A DNA stretch of 64,000 nt from REEB95 sp035632055 (GTDB lineage: Bacteria; Pseudomonadota; Alphaproteobacteria; ATCC43930; CGMCC-115725). The stretch covers positions 1 through 64,000 of the forward strand of contig DASQHO010000001.1 in NCBI GenBank assembly GCA_035632055.1. The letters are read 5' to 3'. Below are positions 51,050 to 61,307 of this stretch, piece after piece. Each line of letters begins with the position of its first letter. Position 1 is the stretch's first letter. The position numbers and the translations under genes were made by a program. Under the pieces are notes generated by a model, which searched no databases, was not told the DNA's origin, and was given only the letters and a program-made list of their open reading frames with translations.

Positions 51050-52818
51050 GCTGTTTTCTGGGCCGGCGCGGCGAAGAACTGGGCGTTATAGAGGCCGGCA
51101 AACGCGCCGCCTTTGGCGATGAGCGCGGCGAAGCTGCCCTCCTCCACGATCGCCCCGTCTTTCAGCATGACGATGCGGTCGGCATTGCGCACGGTCGACA
51201 GCCGGTGAGCGATGATGAAAGTCGTGCGTCCGCGCGTCAGCCGATCGATTCCGGCCATCACCAGCGCCTCGGTTTCGACGTCGAGCGCCGAAGTTGGCTC
51301 GTCGAGCACCAGGATCGGCGCATCGCGCAGCATGGCGCGGGCGATGGTGAGGCGCTGCTTTTCGCCCTCGGACAGCGTCGCCGTATCGCCCAATATTGTG
51401 TCGTAGCCTTGCGGCAGGCGCACGATCACGTCGTGGATTCGCGCGAGCCGCGCCGCCTCGATGATCTCGGCGTCGGTCGCCTCGGGCCGGCCATAGGCGA
51501 TGTTGGCGCGCACGGACATCGGGAAGATGAGCGGCGGCTGCAGCACCATGGCAACCTGGCGGCGCAGCGATTTGAGCGTGTAATCGCGTACATCGGCGCC
51601 GTCGATCAGCACACTGCCGGCCGCCGGATCGAAGAAGCGCGGTAGCAGCGACAACAGCGTCGACTTGCCCGCGCCCGACGGCCCGACGACCGCGACCTTG
51701 GTGCCGGACGTCACGCGGAGATCGACCTTATGCAGCACCGGCATGTCGCGGTGATAGCCGAAGCTGACGCCGCGCCATTCGATTTCGCCGCCCGCGCCCG
51801 TCGTCGGAAATTCGCGTGAACCGTCTTTGAGATCGGCTTCAACATCAAGAATCTCGAAGCAGCGCGTGGCGCCGACGCGCGCGCCGGCGATCAACGCCCA
51901 GCTCTGCGTCAGCTGATTCACCGGCGCATAGAGCTGGGCTAGGTACGAGATGACCACGACGAGCTGGCCGATGGTGAGTTCGCCCGCCAGCACGCTGCGC
52001 GCGCCGACATAGACGACCGCGGCGGTGCCAGCCGCGACCAGGCCGTTGACCGCCGCCGAATAGAGCGTCTGCCAGCCATAGAGTCGCAGCGTCGCGCCGA
52101 GGCTAGCCTCGCTCGCGCCCATGAAGCGGCGATACTCGCCCTCCTCCTGGGTGAAGGCCTGGACGATCTTGATCGATTGCATCGCCCATTGGACCAGCGA
52201 GTAGACCAGCGTCTCGCGCTCGCGCACCTCAGTGGCAACGGCGCTAATTTTGCGGTTGAAGACGCCGATCAGCACGAACAGCGCCGGCACGACGGTGAGC
52301 GACAACGCCGTCAGCCGCGCATCGAGCGGAATCAGCACCGCCAGCATGCCACCGAGCAGGATCACGGCCGACAGGATCGGCAGCAGTCCGTTCATCAACA
52401 TGGTCTGTACCGCGAAGGCGTCGGCGGTGATGCGATGCATCAGATCGCCGACCTTCTGCCGGCTGTGAAAGGCGAGCGACAACCGCTGCAGCTGCGCATA
52501 AAGCGCACCGCGCAGATCGTTGACCATGTTCTGGCCGACCGCGATCGTCGTGCGATTGTGCAGGAACTCGAGCAAACCGGCGCCGAGATTGATGACGACC
52601 AGGCCGACGCAGGCGACAATCAGCAGTGTCGCAATCGACAGGCCGGCAAGCGGCCGCAGCGTCGCGGTCTTGCCGCCGAGCACGTCGTCGATCACCAGCT
52701 GCAGCGGCCACGGCTTCAACAAGTTGAAGCCGGCCATGATGAAGACTTGCAGCAGCGCCCAGCCGAAGCTCAGCCGGTAAGGCCGCAGGAACGGCAACAG
52801 CTTGAGCAGCAAGCCCAT
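51046..52818 (-). CDS. ABC transporter, fused permease/ATPase (MsbA-like exporter)
   Basis: 590 residues: six transmembrane helices (about 1-310), then an ATPase with Walker A GPSGAGKSTLLSLL, signature LSEGEKQRLTIARA and Walker B ILVLDEPTSALD. A half-size exporter that would work as a homodimer, moving a lipid-linked or hydrophobic compound. One base separates it from the glycosidase-glycosyltransferase gene upstream, so the cargo may be a glycan precursor (inference). Confidence 0.9.
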   Translation of the reverse strand: MGLLLKLLPFLRPYRLSFGWALLQVFIMAGFNLLKPWPLQLVIDDVLGGKTATLRPLAGLSIATLLIVACVGLVVINLGAGLLEFLHNRTTIAVGQNMVNDLRGALYAQLQRLSLAFHSRQKVGDLMHRITADAFAVQTMLMNGLLPILSAVILLGGMLAVLIPLDARLTALSLTVVPALFVLIGVFNRKISAVATEVRERETLVYSLVQWAMQSIKIVQAFTQEEGEYRRFMGASEASLGATLRLYGWQTLYSAAVNGLVAAGTAAVVYVGARSVLAGELTIGQLVVVISYLAQLYAPVNQLTQSWALIAGARVGATRCFEILDVEADLKDGSREFPTTGAGGEIEWRGVSFGYHRDMPVLHKVDLRVTSGTKVAVVGPSGAGKSTLLSLLPRFFDPAAGSVLIDGADVRDYTLKSLRRQVAMVLQPPLIFPMSVRANIAYGRPEATDAEIIEAARLARIHDVIVRLPQGYDTILGDTATLSEGEKQRLTIARAMLRDAPILVLDEPTSALDVETEALVMAGIDRLTRGRTTFIIAHRLSTVRNADRIVMLKDGAIVEEGSFAALIAKGGAFAGLYNAQFFAAPAQKTA

Positions 52819-52819
52819 G

Positions 52820-55411
52820 CTATTGCGCGGCTTGCGCCAGGGGTTCGGGCGGCGTACCGGCTACCGCCAGCGGCTGCAATCCTTCGCGCCGCGCCACGGT
52901 TTCGATGATGCCGTGCATCAACCGGCCGAATTCGATGGTGCGGTAGGCGATCAGCACCGCCTGGCACAGGCCAAGCACGCCAATCACCGCCGCCGCCATC
53001 GGCGCGTCGAGGATCAACGCGGCTGCGGTTGCTGCCGCCCAGGCGCGCAGGAGGAACGCCGAGAGCCGCGACAGCCGCATGGCACATCGCACGCGCAGCA
53101 GCCGCTTCTCGCCGCCGTGATTCTCGACGCAAACCAGCACCAGCGCGCGGCTCCACAGGCCACGGGCGATCTTGAGATCCCATTCGTCCCAGCCCTGATC
53201 GGGAATCACGAAATATTTCTGCGGCGTGAGGAAACGCATCAGGCCGCCGAGCAGAATCTCCTTCTCGGCGGCGCGCTCGCTCCAATACGAAAGATAGAAT
53301 GCGCGCTCGCGCCACGAGCGCCGCGGCGTCTGCATTGGCGTCGGCGATGCCGGCTCGAAAGGCGTCTGCTCCGCCGCCTCCACCTCGCGGAAACGCCATT
53401 TGAGCCGCTCCCAGCCGCGCAGTAGCGGCCCGAGATAGATCAGCAGCGCAATCAGCGCGCGCGCCTTGAAGCTGCGGAAGCGTTTGTCGATGGGTGCCTT
53501 GAGTGCGCCGTTGATGCACATGACCCAGGTGACTGCGAGTGGCACGATCAGCAGCGACATCCAGCCACCGCCGACAAGACCGATCACCGCCAGCACGATC
53601 GCGACCACGTTCCATTCGAAGGTCAGCGGCAGGTATTGCGCCAATGACGACGACGGCTCGTACAGCGTCTGGAACAGGCCACGACCGAAGACGCCGGAAT
53701 AAATCAGCGGCCGCCGCGACAGCAGCAGCGCCGTCGACAGATCGCCGTAAATGCGGCCAAGCCACTTCGCCTGGCCGAACAGGTTGAAGCGGAACGGATG
53801 CTTGGAATAGACCAGCGCCTCGGCTTTGCCGTAGCCCTTCTGCTGACCGACATAGGCGTCGATGGTGTTGCGGCGGAAATGCCAGACCATCGCCGCTGGT
53901 GCGAAGCCAATCGTGTAGCCGGCATCTTGGAATCGCCAGCAGATATCGATGTCGTCGCCGGCGGCGCGAAACACTGGATCGAAACCGCCGAGCTTCAACA
54001 ACGTATCGCGCCGGAACGCCATGTTGCAGCCGGCGATGTGTTCGGCGGTGTCGTCGGACAGCAGGACATGCGTCGGTCCGCCGGGCGATACCGCCACCGC
54101 GGCCGCAACGAGATTGTCTTCGGGTGGCGGAAAGTTCGGACCACCGCATGCGTGCAGATCGGCCGCGACCATGCGCGCCACCAAATAGGTCAGCCAGTCG
54201 GGATCGACGACACAATCGCTGTCGGTGTAAGCGACGATCTCGCCGGTGGCGGCCTCGGCGCCGACGTTGCGCGCCACCGACAAGCCTTTGTTCGGCTGGC
54301 TGATGATGCGGCAGTATGGAAACGCCTCGGCAATCGCCAGCGTCCGGTCCTTCGAGCCGTCGTTGACGACGATCACCTCGTAATCGGGGTAGCGGAGCTT
54401 CTCTAGTGATTCGAGGCACGCTTTCATCGTGCGCTCGGCGTTATAGGAGCAGACGACCACCGAGACGCGCGGCGTACGGGGCAACGGCGGCGGCATCGCG
54501 CCGCGATACCACGCCTGCACGGCAGCAAACGCGGGTTTCGGCTGGCGGGCGCGGTCGACCAGGCCGAAGGCCCAGTCCTCGATCAGATGGCCGCCAGTGA
54601 ACCATTCGTCGGTCCAGGCGAAAACGAACGCGCCGGCGCAGCCCATCTCGAAGGCCGTGCGCACCTGCCAGGCCAACGTACGCGCCTGGCTATCCACGCT
54701 TTCGCGCATCGAATCGATGCCGAACTCAGTCAGCACCAACGGCCGGTCGATCGCCAGGTTGTGCAGCCGCGACAGATAGCGGCGGAATGCCGCCTCCTGG
54801 TGCAGATAGACATTGAAGCAGACGAAATCGCCGAAATCGATCGTCAGATATTCGGTCGACGGGAAGTTGGCGTAGCTGACCAGCCGGTCGGGATCGATTG
54901 TCTTGGCGGTGGCGACCAATTGCTTGAGGAAAGCGCGCACGCGGTCGGGGCCGTGCCAGCGCACCATGTCGGGCGGAATCTCGTTGCCGATGAGATAGGC
55001 GAAGATCGCCGGATGACCCTTGATCGCTTCGATCGTGGCACTGACCGAACGCATGACTTCACTCTCGATCGCCGCGTCGTCGAGAAAGGTCACATGCTGC
55101 GACCATGGGATTCCAGCGAGCACTTTGAGGCCGGCGGCCTGCGCCTCGTCGAGCAGCCAAACCGGTGGCGCGGTGAAGACGCGCACGGTGTTGGCGCCGA
55201 GATCGACCATCAACGCAAAATCGCGCTTCACCGTCTCGCGTGGCGGAAATTGCGTGCCGTCAGCGCCTGGCGGAAACGGCCCATAGGTCACGCCTTTGAC
55301 AAAGAGCTTGGCGTCGCCCTGGAAGAAGAATTTGCCCGAGACCCGAATGGGTGCGCCCGGCGCGGCAGTGACCGGCGCCGCGATGCTGCGATCCGAAGTC
55401 TCGATGGCCAT
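52820..55411 (-). CDS. Glycoside-hydrolase / family 2 glycosyltransferase fusion membrane protein
   Basis: 863 residues. Residues about 25-305 form a GH2/GH5-like TIM barrel with acid/base Glu in LIGNEIP (E144) and nucleophile-type Glu in VLTEFGID (E229). Residues 315-545 form a GT2 domain: VSVVVCSYN, IVVNDGSKDR (349-355) and AYTDSDCVVDP. Several transmembrane helices follow (about 620-670), and a soluble tail ends the protein. A synthase carrying its own trimming or transferring hydrolase is unusual. It starts on the last base of galE's stop region, so both are co-expressed. Confidence 0.85.
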   Translation of the reverse strand: MAIETSDRSIAAPVTAAPGAPIRVSGKFFFQGDAKLFVKGVTYGPFPPGADGTQFPPRETVKRDFALMVDLGANTVRVFTAPPVWLLDEAQAAGLKVLAGIPWSQHVTFLDDAAIESEVMRSVSATIEAIKGHPAIFAYLIGNEIPPDMVRWHGPDRVRAFLKQLVATAKTIDPDRLVSYANFPSTEYLTIDFGDFVCFNVYLHQEAAFRRYLSRLHNLAIDRPLVLTEFGIDSMRESVDSQARTLAWQVRTAFEMGCAGAFVFAWTDEWFTGGHLIEDWAFGLVDRARQPKPAFAAVQAWYRGAMPPPLPRTPRVSVVVCSYNAERTMKACLESLEKLRYPDYEVIVVNDGSKDRTLAIAEAFPYCRIISQPNKGLSVARNVGAEAATGEIVAYTDSDCVVDPDWLTYLVARMVAADLHACGGPNFPPPEDNLVAAAVAVSPGGPTHVLLSDDTAEHIAGCNMAFRRDTLLKLGGFDPVFRAAGDDIDICWRFQDAGYTIGFAPAAMVWHFRRNTIDAYVGQQKGYGKAEALVYSKHPFRFNLFGQAKWLGRIYGDLSTALLLSRRPLIYSGVFGRGLFQTLYEPSSSLAQYLPLTFEWNVVAIVLAVIGLVGGGWMSLLIVPLAVTWVMCINGALKAPIDKRFRSFKARALIALLIYLGPLLRGWERLKWRFREVEAAEQTPFEPASPTPMQTPRRSWRERAFYLSYWSERAAEKEILLGGLMRFLTPQKYFVIPDQGWDEWDLKIARGLWSRALVLVCVENHGGEKRLLRVRCAMRLSRLSAFLLRAWAAATAAALILDAPMAAAVIGVLGLCQAVLIAYRTIEFGRLMHGIIETVARREGLQPLAVAGTPPEPLAQAAQ

Positions 55412-56424
55412 TAGCCGCCTGCGGCGCCGCGCACCGGCGCGGCTTGGCCCGCCCGCGACGAATGCCAGGCCCAGGCGGTGGCGACGATCGTGTCGAGATC
55501 CGACACACGCGCCTGCCAGCCGAGCACGGCGCGTGCGCGGCGCGCGTCGGCAACGAGGATCGGCGGATCGCCGGCGCGGCGCGGCGCCTCGCGTTTTGGA
55601 ATGCTGAGGCCGGTGATGCGCTCGGCACAGGCGATGGTCTCGCGCACCGAGTGCCCGGTGCCGGTGCCGAGATTGAGCGCGACACTGGCGCCGCCGTCTT
55701 CCAGATACTGCAACGCGCGTACATGCGCTTCGGCCAAATCCTGGACGTGGATGTAGTCGCGCACCGCGCTGCCGTCGGGCGTCGGATAGTCGGTGCCGTA
55801 GATGGCAATCTCACCGCGCTGCTTGAGTGCGGTCTGCAGAATCAGCGGAATGAGATGCGTCTCGGGCTCGTGGTCTTCGCCGATTTCGCCGTCAGGATCG
55901 GCGCCAGCGGCATTGAAATAGCGAAGCGCGGCGAATTTGAGGCCATAGGCGGGGTCGAGCCAGTGCAGCGCGCGCTCGACCATGAGCTTGCCTTCGCCGT
56001 ACGGATTGACCGGGTGTTGCGGCGTGTCCTCGGCAATGGGCATGCGTTCGGGCATGCCGTAGGTGGCGCAGGTCGAGGAAAATACGATCCGGTTGGCGCT
56101 GGCCTCGCGCATTGCCTCGAACAGACCAAACGTGTTGATAACATTGTTGCGGAAATAGAGCGCCGGCTCGCGCACGGACTCTTCGACATAAGCGAAGGCC
56201 GCGAAGTGCATGACCGCGGCAATGCGGTGGCGCTTGAGCGTGGCCGCCACCAGGGCACGGTCAGCCAGATCACCCTCGACCAACGGCCCCCAGCGCACCG
56301 CCTCGCGGTGGCCGCGCACCAAATTGTCATAGGCGACTGGCTCATAGCCGGCCCGCGCCAGCGCCTTGCAGGCGTGGCTGCCAATATAGCCGGCGCCGCC
56401 GGTTACCAGGATCGTCTTGGTCAT
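55411..56424 (-). CDS. galE: UDP-glucose 4-epimerase
   Basis: 337 residues, extended SDR: VTGGAGYIGSHACKAL, YDNLVRGHREAV, catalytic SSTCATYG followed by the YxxxK-type NPYGEGKLMVE (Tyr and Lys), and LRYFNAAGADPDGEIGED, typical for GalE. It interconverts UDP-glucose and UDP-galactose. ATG 56424 begins the Rossmann strand. Feeds the glycosyltransferase operon downstream. Confidence 0.92.
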   Translation of the reverse strand: MTKTILVTGGAGYIGSHACKALARAGYEPVAYDNLVRGHREAVRWGPLVEGDLADRALVAATLKRHRIAAVMHFAAFAYVEESVREPALYFRNNVINTFGLFEAMREASANRIVFSSTCATYGMPERMPIAEDTPQHPVNPYGEGKLMVERALHWLDPAYGLKFAALRYFNAAGADPDGEIGEDHEPETHLIPLILQTALKQRGEIAIYGTDYPTPDGSAVRDYIHVQDLAEAHVRALQYLEDGGASVALNLGTGTGHSVRETIACAERITGLSIPKREAPRRAGDPPILVADARRARAVLGWQARVSDLDTIVATAWAWHSSRAGQAAPVRGAAGG

Positions 56425-56532
56425 GCGTTCCCTGCGAGCGACAACGGGCCGGCGCGCCCAATTGTTCCGGAAGAGCCTGTGTCTACGACGGATTCCGGCC
56501 ACCCGGCAAGCCGAGTGGGGCGTCGGCAATGG

Positions 56533-57258
56533 CTATGGGGTCGCGTTTTCGGGCGCCTGCCACACGGCCAACACCGACTTGCCGGCACGAAACCCGGTCA
56601 AAGGGTCGAGAAGCCTGGACATTGGAATCATGACCCGGTCCCAAAACCGGATCTGCGCTTGGGTCGGCATCGGCACTTTAAGAACGAGGACGTTCGCGAG
56701 CGACGCGAGCAGGCCGACGGAATCGAGATACTGAAAAAGCCGGGGCCGAAGGCCAGGAGGCGAAAGCGCCCGCAGGTTTTTCGCCGTGTACCGCCGGAAA
56801 TGTCCGATGGCGGAATCAAAAGCCGTAAACAGCCATTGATGCGCCGGGCCGAGGACCACCAGATATCCTTCGGGCTTGAGCCGTCGTGCCGCCTCGGCCA
56901 ATTCCGCCCGGTCGTCGGCGATGTGCTCCAGCACGTCGATATAGAGGATCGTGTCGAACCGGCTGGTCGCCGGTAGCGCCGCGAGCGTCGTCGCGCGCAC
57001 GGCGCAATTCGCGCCCAATTGACCCCGTTCGATGAGCTGCTCGATCCGGGCCGCAAGCGCGCTGTCGGGTTCGATGCAGGTCCAGTGCGCACGGCTCGAT
57101 ATCAGGTTCAGCGTGTTGGCCCCGATACCGGCGCCGACCTCGGCGACGGTTTCGCCGAGAAAAGGCCTTATCCGCGCCGTCCAATATCGCTTCCAGTTTC
57201 GCGCGTGCTCGAACAGCTCGAGCTCGCCGCCCGGATAGGCATAGGCGCCGGCCGTCAT
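56533..57258 (-). CDS. Class I SAM-dependent methyltransferase
   Basis: 241 residues with motif I VAEVGAGIGANT, IEPDSALA, and the motif IV region FDTILYIDVLEHI, followed by LKPEGYLVVLGPAH. The C-terminal part has a hydrophobic stretch (LLASLANVLVLKV). Its start overlaps the stop of the adjacent glycosyltransferase gene by four bases, so it may modify a lipid-linked sugar. Target unknown. Confidence 0.88.
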   Translation of the reverse strand: MTAGAYAYPGGELELFEHARNWKRYWTARIRPFLGETVAEVGAGIGANTLNLISSRAHWTCIEPDSALAARIEQLIERGQLGANCAVRATTLAALPATSRFDTILYIDVLEHIADDRAELAEAARRLKPEGYLVVLGPAHQWLFTAFDSAIGHFRRYTAKNLRALSPPGLRPRLFQYLDSVGLLASLANVLVLKVPMPTQAQIRFWDRVMIPMSRLLDPLTGFRAGKSVLAVWQAPENATP

Positions 57259-58259
57259 GAAGCGCGGGCGTGCTCGATTTGAGCGACGTCGTACCGTTCG
57301 GTCGAAGCCACGAACTCCGGCGCATCGATCATCGGTATGACGGGTTTCGCGCTACGGGTGCTCAGCAGCAAAAACGCGGAAACAACGGCAAATATCACCG
57401 ACTGCATGAGGACGATGCTGAGCGAGCCGAAGACGGTTGACGCCCACCCCGGGATCGCCAGTTCGGTGAACAACCGGATGGCCGCAACGACCGCAAGGCC
57501 GGCGGCCGTCAGCGCCGAAACCGCGAGCATACCGACCATGATGCGGACGAGGACAATGTCCGCATAGACCGAAATGGCGCTGAGGCCGAGTGCGATCAAT
57601 CCGTCGAAGTCCATTCTCGAGCGGCCGGCGTAGCGGCGGCCTCGCTCGGTCGGCACGCGCACCAATGGGACGCGCGAGCGCACGAGTGTTGCAGCCAGGT
57701 GATTCCACAGGGATGGCGAGTGGCCGAGACGGTGCAGAGCCGAGCGCGGGATATAGCAGAAATTGCCGAAGTTGATCGCCGTCCCGGCGAGGAGGCGGAA
57801 CATCGTTTTGTAGAGCAGATAGAACGAGCGGAATGTCAGCGATTCGGACCGTTTCGATCGCCGCGCGCACACGATCCGATCCGGATTGCTCAAGGCCGTT
57901 GCGATAAGGTTCGGAATATCTTCGGGCCGATCCTCGCCATCGCAATCCATCACGATGACGCCGTCGCTGTCGGTTTCTCGGGTCGCCATGACAAGGCCGA
58001 CCGCGACAGCCCGCTGGTGGCCGAGATTGCAGATCAGATTGATGAGTCTGATGCCTCGGATCTTGCTGAAGTGGCCCTCGTACCAGACGGCGGGCGGCGG
58101 ACTCGCCGACGACCCGTCGTTGACGACGAATACTTCGAGGGTCGCGCGGTTGAGACCCGGTTGCGCGTCGATGGCGTGGAGCAATTGTTTCAGGCTTGCC
58201 CAGTCGTCATAGACCGGTACGACCAGAACCACCTTCAACGGCTGCGCCCCAAGGATCAC
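57255..58259 (-). CDS. Family 2 glycosyltransferase, polyprenol-phosphate type
   Basis: 334 residues: VVLVVPVYDDW, FVVNDGSS, VMDCDGEDRPEDI (metal-binding), then two C-terminal transmembrane helices (IMVGMLAVSALTAAGLAVV and SIVLMQSVIFAVVSAFLLL). This layout is that of GtrB/DPM1-like enzymes that make polyprenyl-phosphate sugars for membrane glycosyltransferases such as the neighbouring GT87 protein. GTG 58259 has GAGGGG five bases upstream. Confidence 0.85.
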   Translation of the reverse strand: MILGAQPLKVVLVVPVYDDWASLKQLLHAIDAQPGLNRATLEVFVVNDGSSASPPPAVWYEGHFSKIRGIRLINLICNLGHQRAVAVGLVMATRETDSDGVIVMDCDGEDRPEDIPNLIATALSNPDRIVCARRSKRSESLTFRSFYLLYKTMFRLLAGTAINFGNFCYIPRSALHRLGHSPSLWNHLAATLVRSRVPLVRVPTERGRRYAGRSRMDFDGLIALGLSAISVYADIVLVRIMVGMLAVSALTAAGLAVVAAIRLFTELAIPGWASTVFGSLSIVLMQSVIFAVVSAFLLLSTRSAKPVIPMIDAPEFVASTERYDVAQIEHARAS

Positions 58260-58466
58260 GGGGACCCCTCAAGAAAATGGCATTTACCGCTTGGCCGAGC
58301 GGGCCAAAACAGCCGCCCGCGGCCCAGCCTCGATTACAGTTAATAATCCGCTACAACTTAACAGCGCTTTAACGTGGCGGATCGATTATGGCCGGAGTCC
58401 CGGCCATTTGGCCTGGCAACCCATTGGCGTTCTGCGGCTCACGGGACCCGAGAGGATCGTTGCCCC

Positions 58467-59855
58467 ATGCCTTGCGGTGATGCCGACACGCTCCCTCAAG
58501 CCGCTCGGACCCGGCGTCGTTTAGGCACAAGCCGGAAACCGATCTCGAACCGTCTGGCGCTGCGATTTGCCTTATCCGCCGTGGCGCTCGGCGTGTTTCT
58601 GGTGTTCGGCGTTCTCTACGCGCTCCACAGCGCGATCGCATTCGATGCGCTGCGATGGTGGGGCGTTCATCCGCCCGTGAAAGAGCCCTTTCTCGACCTG
58701 CGATACATATTCGCCGGTGTCGAGTGTTGGGCAAAAGGGGTCAACGTCTATATTTCCAATCCGTGCGATCCGCTCGGCCGGCCGCACGGCTATTCGCCGC
58801 TGTGGCTGCGGTTCGTGTTTCTCCCGTCTCAAAGCTGGACCGTGGTCGCCGGATTGATCGTCGACCTGGTTTTCCTCATCGCCCTCAGCGCTTTCCCGTC
58901 GCCGCAAAGTCGCGGCGAGGTCGCGATCATGCTCGCCGCCGCGTTGTCGCCGCCCGTCGTCTTCGCCCTTCAGCGCGCCAACGTCGACGTGTTGATCTTT
59001 CTGATGTTGTTGGCTGCCGCCCGACTTTGGATCGGCCGATCGTCGCGACGGATGCTGAGCTACGGCCTTGTCACGTTTGCGGGGCTTTTGAAATTCTATC
59101 CGTTGATCGTTTTGGCACTGGCCGTGCGCGAGAAGCTCAAGACGTGTGCCGCGATCCTCGGCATCGCCGGGATTCTGCTGATTGGATTCGTCGCCTATTT
59201 TCACACGGAGCTCGTCGAGATGACGCGCAACATTCCGACTGGTGGCTATTACATGGGCGACATGTTCGGCGCGGAGAATTTTCCCGACGGCATCACGGCC
59301 GCGTACCTCGGCACAAGCGGCGGTTGGTTCGGTATCGCCCTATGGAGCGCGCTGTTCGCGCTGACCCTGGCAGTCGCGGCCGCAACATTCTTGTTGTTGG
59401 CAGGGCGTCATGAAATCGCGCGGCTCGCTCCGCTCGAGTCCGCGCTCCTTTTGTTCGGCGCGGTGGTGATCTGTGGCTGTTTCTTCGCGGGACAGAACGT
59501 CGGCTATCGCGGCATCTTCCTCCTGTTTCCGGTGCCCGGCTTGTTTGCGCTGCATCGGCGATCCAGTGACCGCCGTGCGCGACGCCTGGCGGCTCAGGCG
59601 TGCACGCTCGTGCTCTTCGTCCTGTGGCAGGGAATTTTGACGTGGAACGCCAACGCCTTGGATGCTGCGCGCATGTGGTTGGATGCGCCTTTTGCTTCGG
59701 CGTTATGGATAGCGCTGTGGTCGGCGCGAGAATTGGCCTGGTGGCTGCTCGCAGGGATCCTGTCCGGGATTGTCCTCTGTTTCGTCGTCGAATCGCCCGC
59801 CTTTGACGGGCTTCGGCATGCGTTCGAGCGTCGTTCCAGCATGGAATCGTCGTAG
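58467..59855 (+). CDS. GT87/DUF2029-type polytopic membrane glycosyltransferase
   Basis: 462 residues, about ten transmembrane helices, with the early extracytoplasmic loop FLDLRYIFAGVECWAKGVNVY (GT-C-type acidic residue) and SPPVVFALQRANVDVLIF, typical of the DUF2029/GT87 family that transfers sugars from polyprenyl phosphates on the outer face of the membrane. ATG 58467 follows GAGAGGA. Divergent from the GT2 gene across 207 bp that hold the promoters; first of a plus-strand run. Confidence 0.82.
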   Translation: MPCGDADTLPQAARTRRRLGTSRKPISNRLALRFALSAVALGVFLVFGVLYALHSAIAFDALRWWGVHPPVKEPFLDLRYIFAGVECWAKGVNVYISNPCDPLGRPHGYSPLWLRFVFLPSQSWTVVAGLIVDLVFLIALSAFPSPQSRGEVAIMLAAALSPPVVFALQRANVDVLIFLMLLAAARLWIGRSSRRMLSYGLVTFAGLLKFYPLIVLALAVREKLKTCAAILGIAGILLIGFVAYFHTELVEMTRNIPTGGYYMGDMFGAENFPDGITAAYLGTSGGWFGIALWSALFALTLAVAAATFLLLAGRHEIARLAPLESALLLFGAVVICGCFFAGQNVGYRGIFLLFPVPGLFALHRRSSDRRARRLAAQACTLVLFVLWQGILTWNANALDAARMWLDAPFASALWIALWSARELAWWLLAGILSGIVLCFVVESPAFDGLRHAFERRSSMESS

Positions 59856-59933
59856 CTTTCGATGACGCGGACCGGATGGGCGCGGCCGACCCGTGCACGA
59901 TCTTCGGTTACGCCTCGCAAAAAAACTGAGACC

Positions 59934-61307
59934 ATGGGGCCGATGGCACGTGACGGAACCGCAGCATGGCCAGCCGGCCCGTCCGAGCGGCGGTCCCTGG
60001 TGACGATGGACGGTGGCGTCCGGGTCGCCAGCGCGGCGGTACAGCGGCCGGACCGCCACGCGCATTTCCGCAAGCACGAGAACGCGCTGCCGGCGATACC
60101 GCGCGGCGCGGGCTTTTCCTTCGCGGCTGCGAGCTTCGGCAGCGGCGCGGAATCGATCGAGGTCACGGCATTTGACCGCGTGCTCGATTTCGACACGCGG
60201 ACCGGACAGGTCGAGGTCGAGGCCGGCGCAACGCTCGGCGCGCTTTTCGAAATTTTGGCGGTGCGCGGTTACTACTTGCCCGTTCAGCCGGGCCATCACC
60301 GTATCACGGTCGGCGGCTGCATTGCCGCGAACGTCCACGGCAAAAATCCCGCCCGCGACGGAACGTTCGTCGCTCAGGTCGAAAGCGTCCGTCTCTTTCA
60401 TCCGCATCACGGCTGTTTGGAACTGTCGCGCGACAAGGAGCCGGCGCTATTTCACGCGACCTGCGGCGGGATGGGCCTCACCGGGATCATCGTCGCAGCG
60501 CGGCTCCGGACACAGCGTCTTCCCGGTGCGTCGCTTCGGGTTGCGCACCGCCAAGTCACCACGATCGCCGAGGGAGCCGGCCTGTTGACCGAAGACGCCG
60601 CGCGCAGCGATTTGGCATATGGCTGGTTCGATTGCGCGCGCCGTGGCCGCGCCCATGGACGCGGCATTGTCGTGACGGGGCAATTCGTCTCCACCCGCGA
60701 AACAGAATCGACGCTCAAGCTACCGCGGAGTCGCTTCTCGCCGGAAGCACGGGCATGGCTCCCGTTTTCATTGCTCAATCCGGCCTCCATTCGGCTCGTG
60801 AACGCCGCCTATTTCTGGTCGCTGCGCCGCTCCAGCAACACAATCGTAACGCTTGCCGACGGGCTCTATCCGACACGGGCCAACGAGCTTTATCTCTCGC
60901 TTTTCGGCCGCCGCGGATTGCATGAGTGCCAAGCCCTCGTCCCGCACGCTAATTTGGCCGAATTCGCCGCGCGGCTGCGCGATCACGCAACGCGAGCCGG
61001 CGCGTGCATCACGCTCACCGTCGCCAAGCCGTTCAACGGCACATCGGACCTCATTCGTTTTGACGGGAGCGGAATCAGTCTGGCTATCGAGATGCCGCGC
61101 TCGGCGGCCGCAGACCGGCTGTTGCCCGAGGTCGATCGCCTGGTCGTCGACCTGGGTGGCCGTCCAAACATCATCAAGGACTCCCGCTTGCCGCGATCGA
61201 TCTTCGAAGCCACGTATCCAGACTGCGACCGCTTCCGGACAATCTTACGCCGATGGGACCCGCAACGGCTCTTCCGTTCCGAACTCTCGGAGAGGCTCGG
61301 CCTGTGA
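59934..61307 (+). CDS. DprE1-like FAD-dependent oxidoreductase
   Basis: 457 residues. FAD-binding (PCMH) domain with LPAIPRGAGFSF and VQPGHHRITVGGCIAANVHGKN, an ATCGGMGLTGIIV segment, and a C-terminal substrate domain ending in WDPQRLFRSELSERL. This matches DprE1, which oxidises decaprenylphosphoryl-beta-D-ribose in arabinan precursor synthesis. The following gene is the matching short-chain reductase with a GTGA overlap, the DprE1-DprE2 pair. Start could be ATG 59934 or 59943. Confidence 0.82.
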   Translation: MGPMARDGTAAWPAGPSERRSLVTMDGGVRVASAAVQRPDRHAHFRKHENALPAIPRGAGFSFAAASFGSGAESIEVTAFDRVLDFDTRTGQVEVEAGATLGALFEILAVRGYYLPVQPGHHRITVGGCIAANVHGKNPARDGTFVAQVESVRLFHPHHGCLELSRDKEPALFHATCGGMGLTGIIVAARLRTQRLPGASLRVAHRQVTTIAEGAGLLTEDAARSDLAYGWFDCARRGRAHGRGIVVTGQFVSTRETESTLKLPRSRFSPEARAWLPFSLLNPASIRLVNAAYFWSLRRSSNTIVTLADGLYPTRANELYLSLFGRRGLHECQALVPHANLAEFAARLRDHATRAGACITLTVAKPFNGTSDLIRFDGSGISLAIEMPRSAAADRLLPEVDRLVVDLGGRPNIIKDSRLPRSIFEATYPDCDRFRTILRRWDPQRLFRSELSERLGL

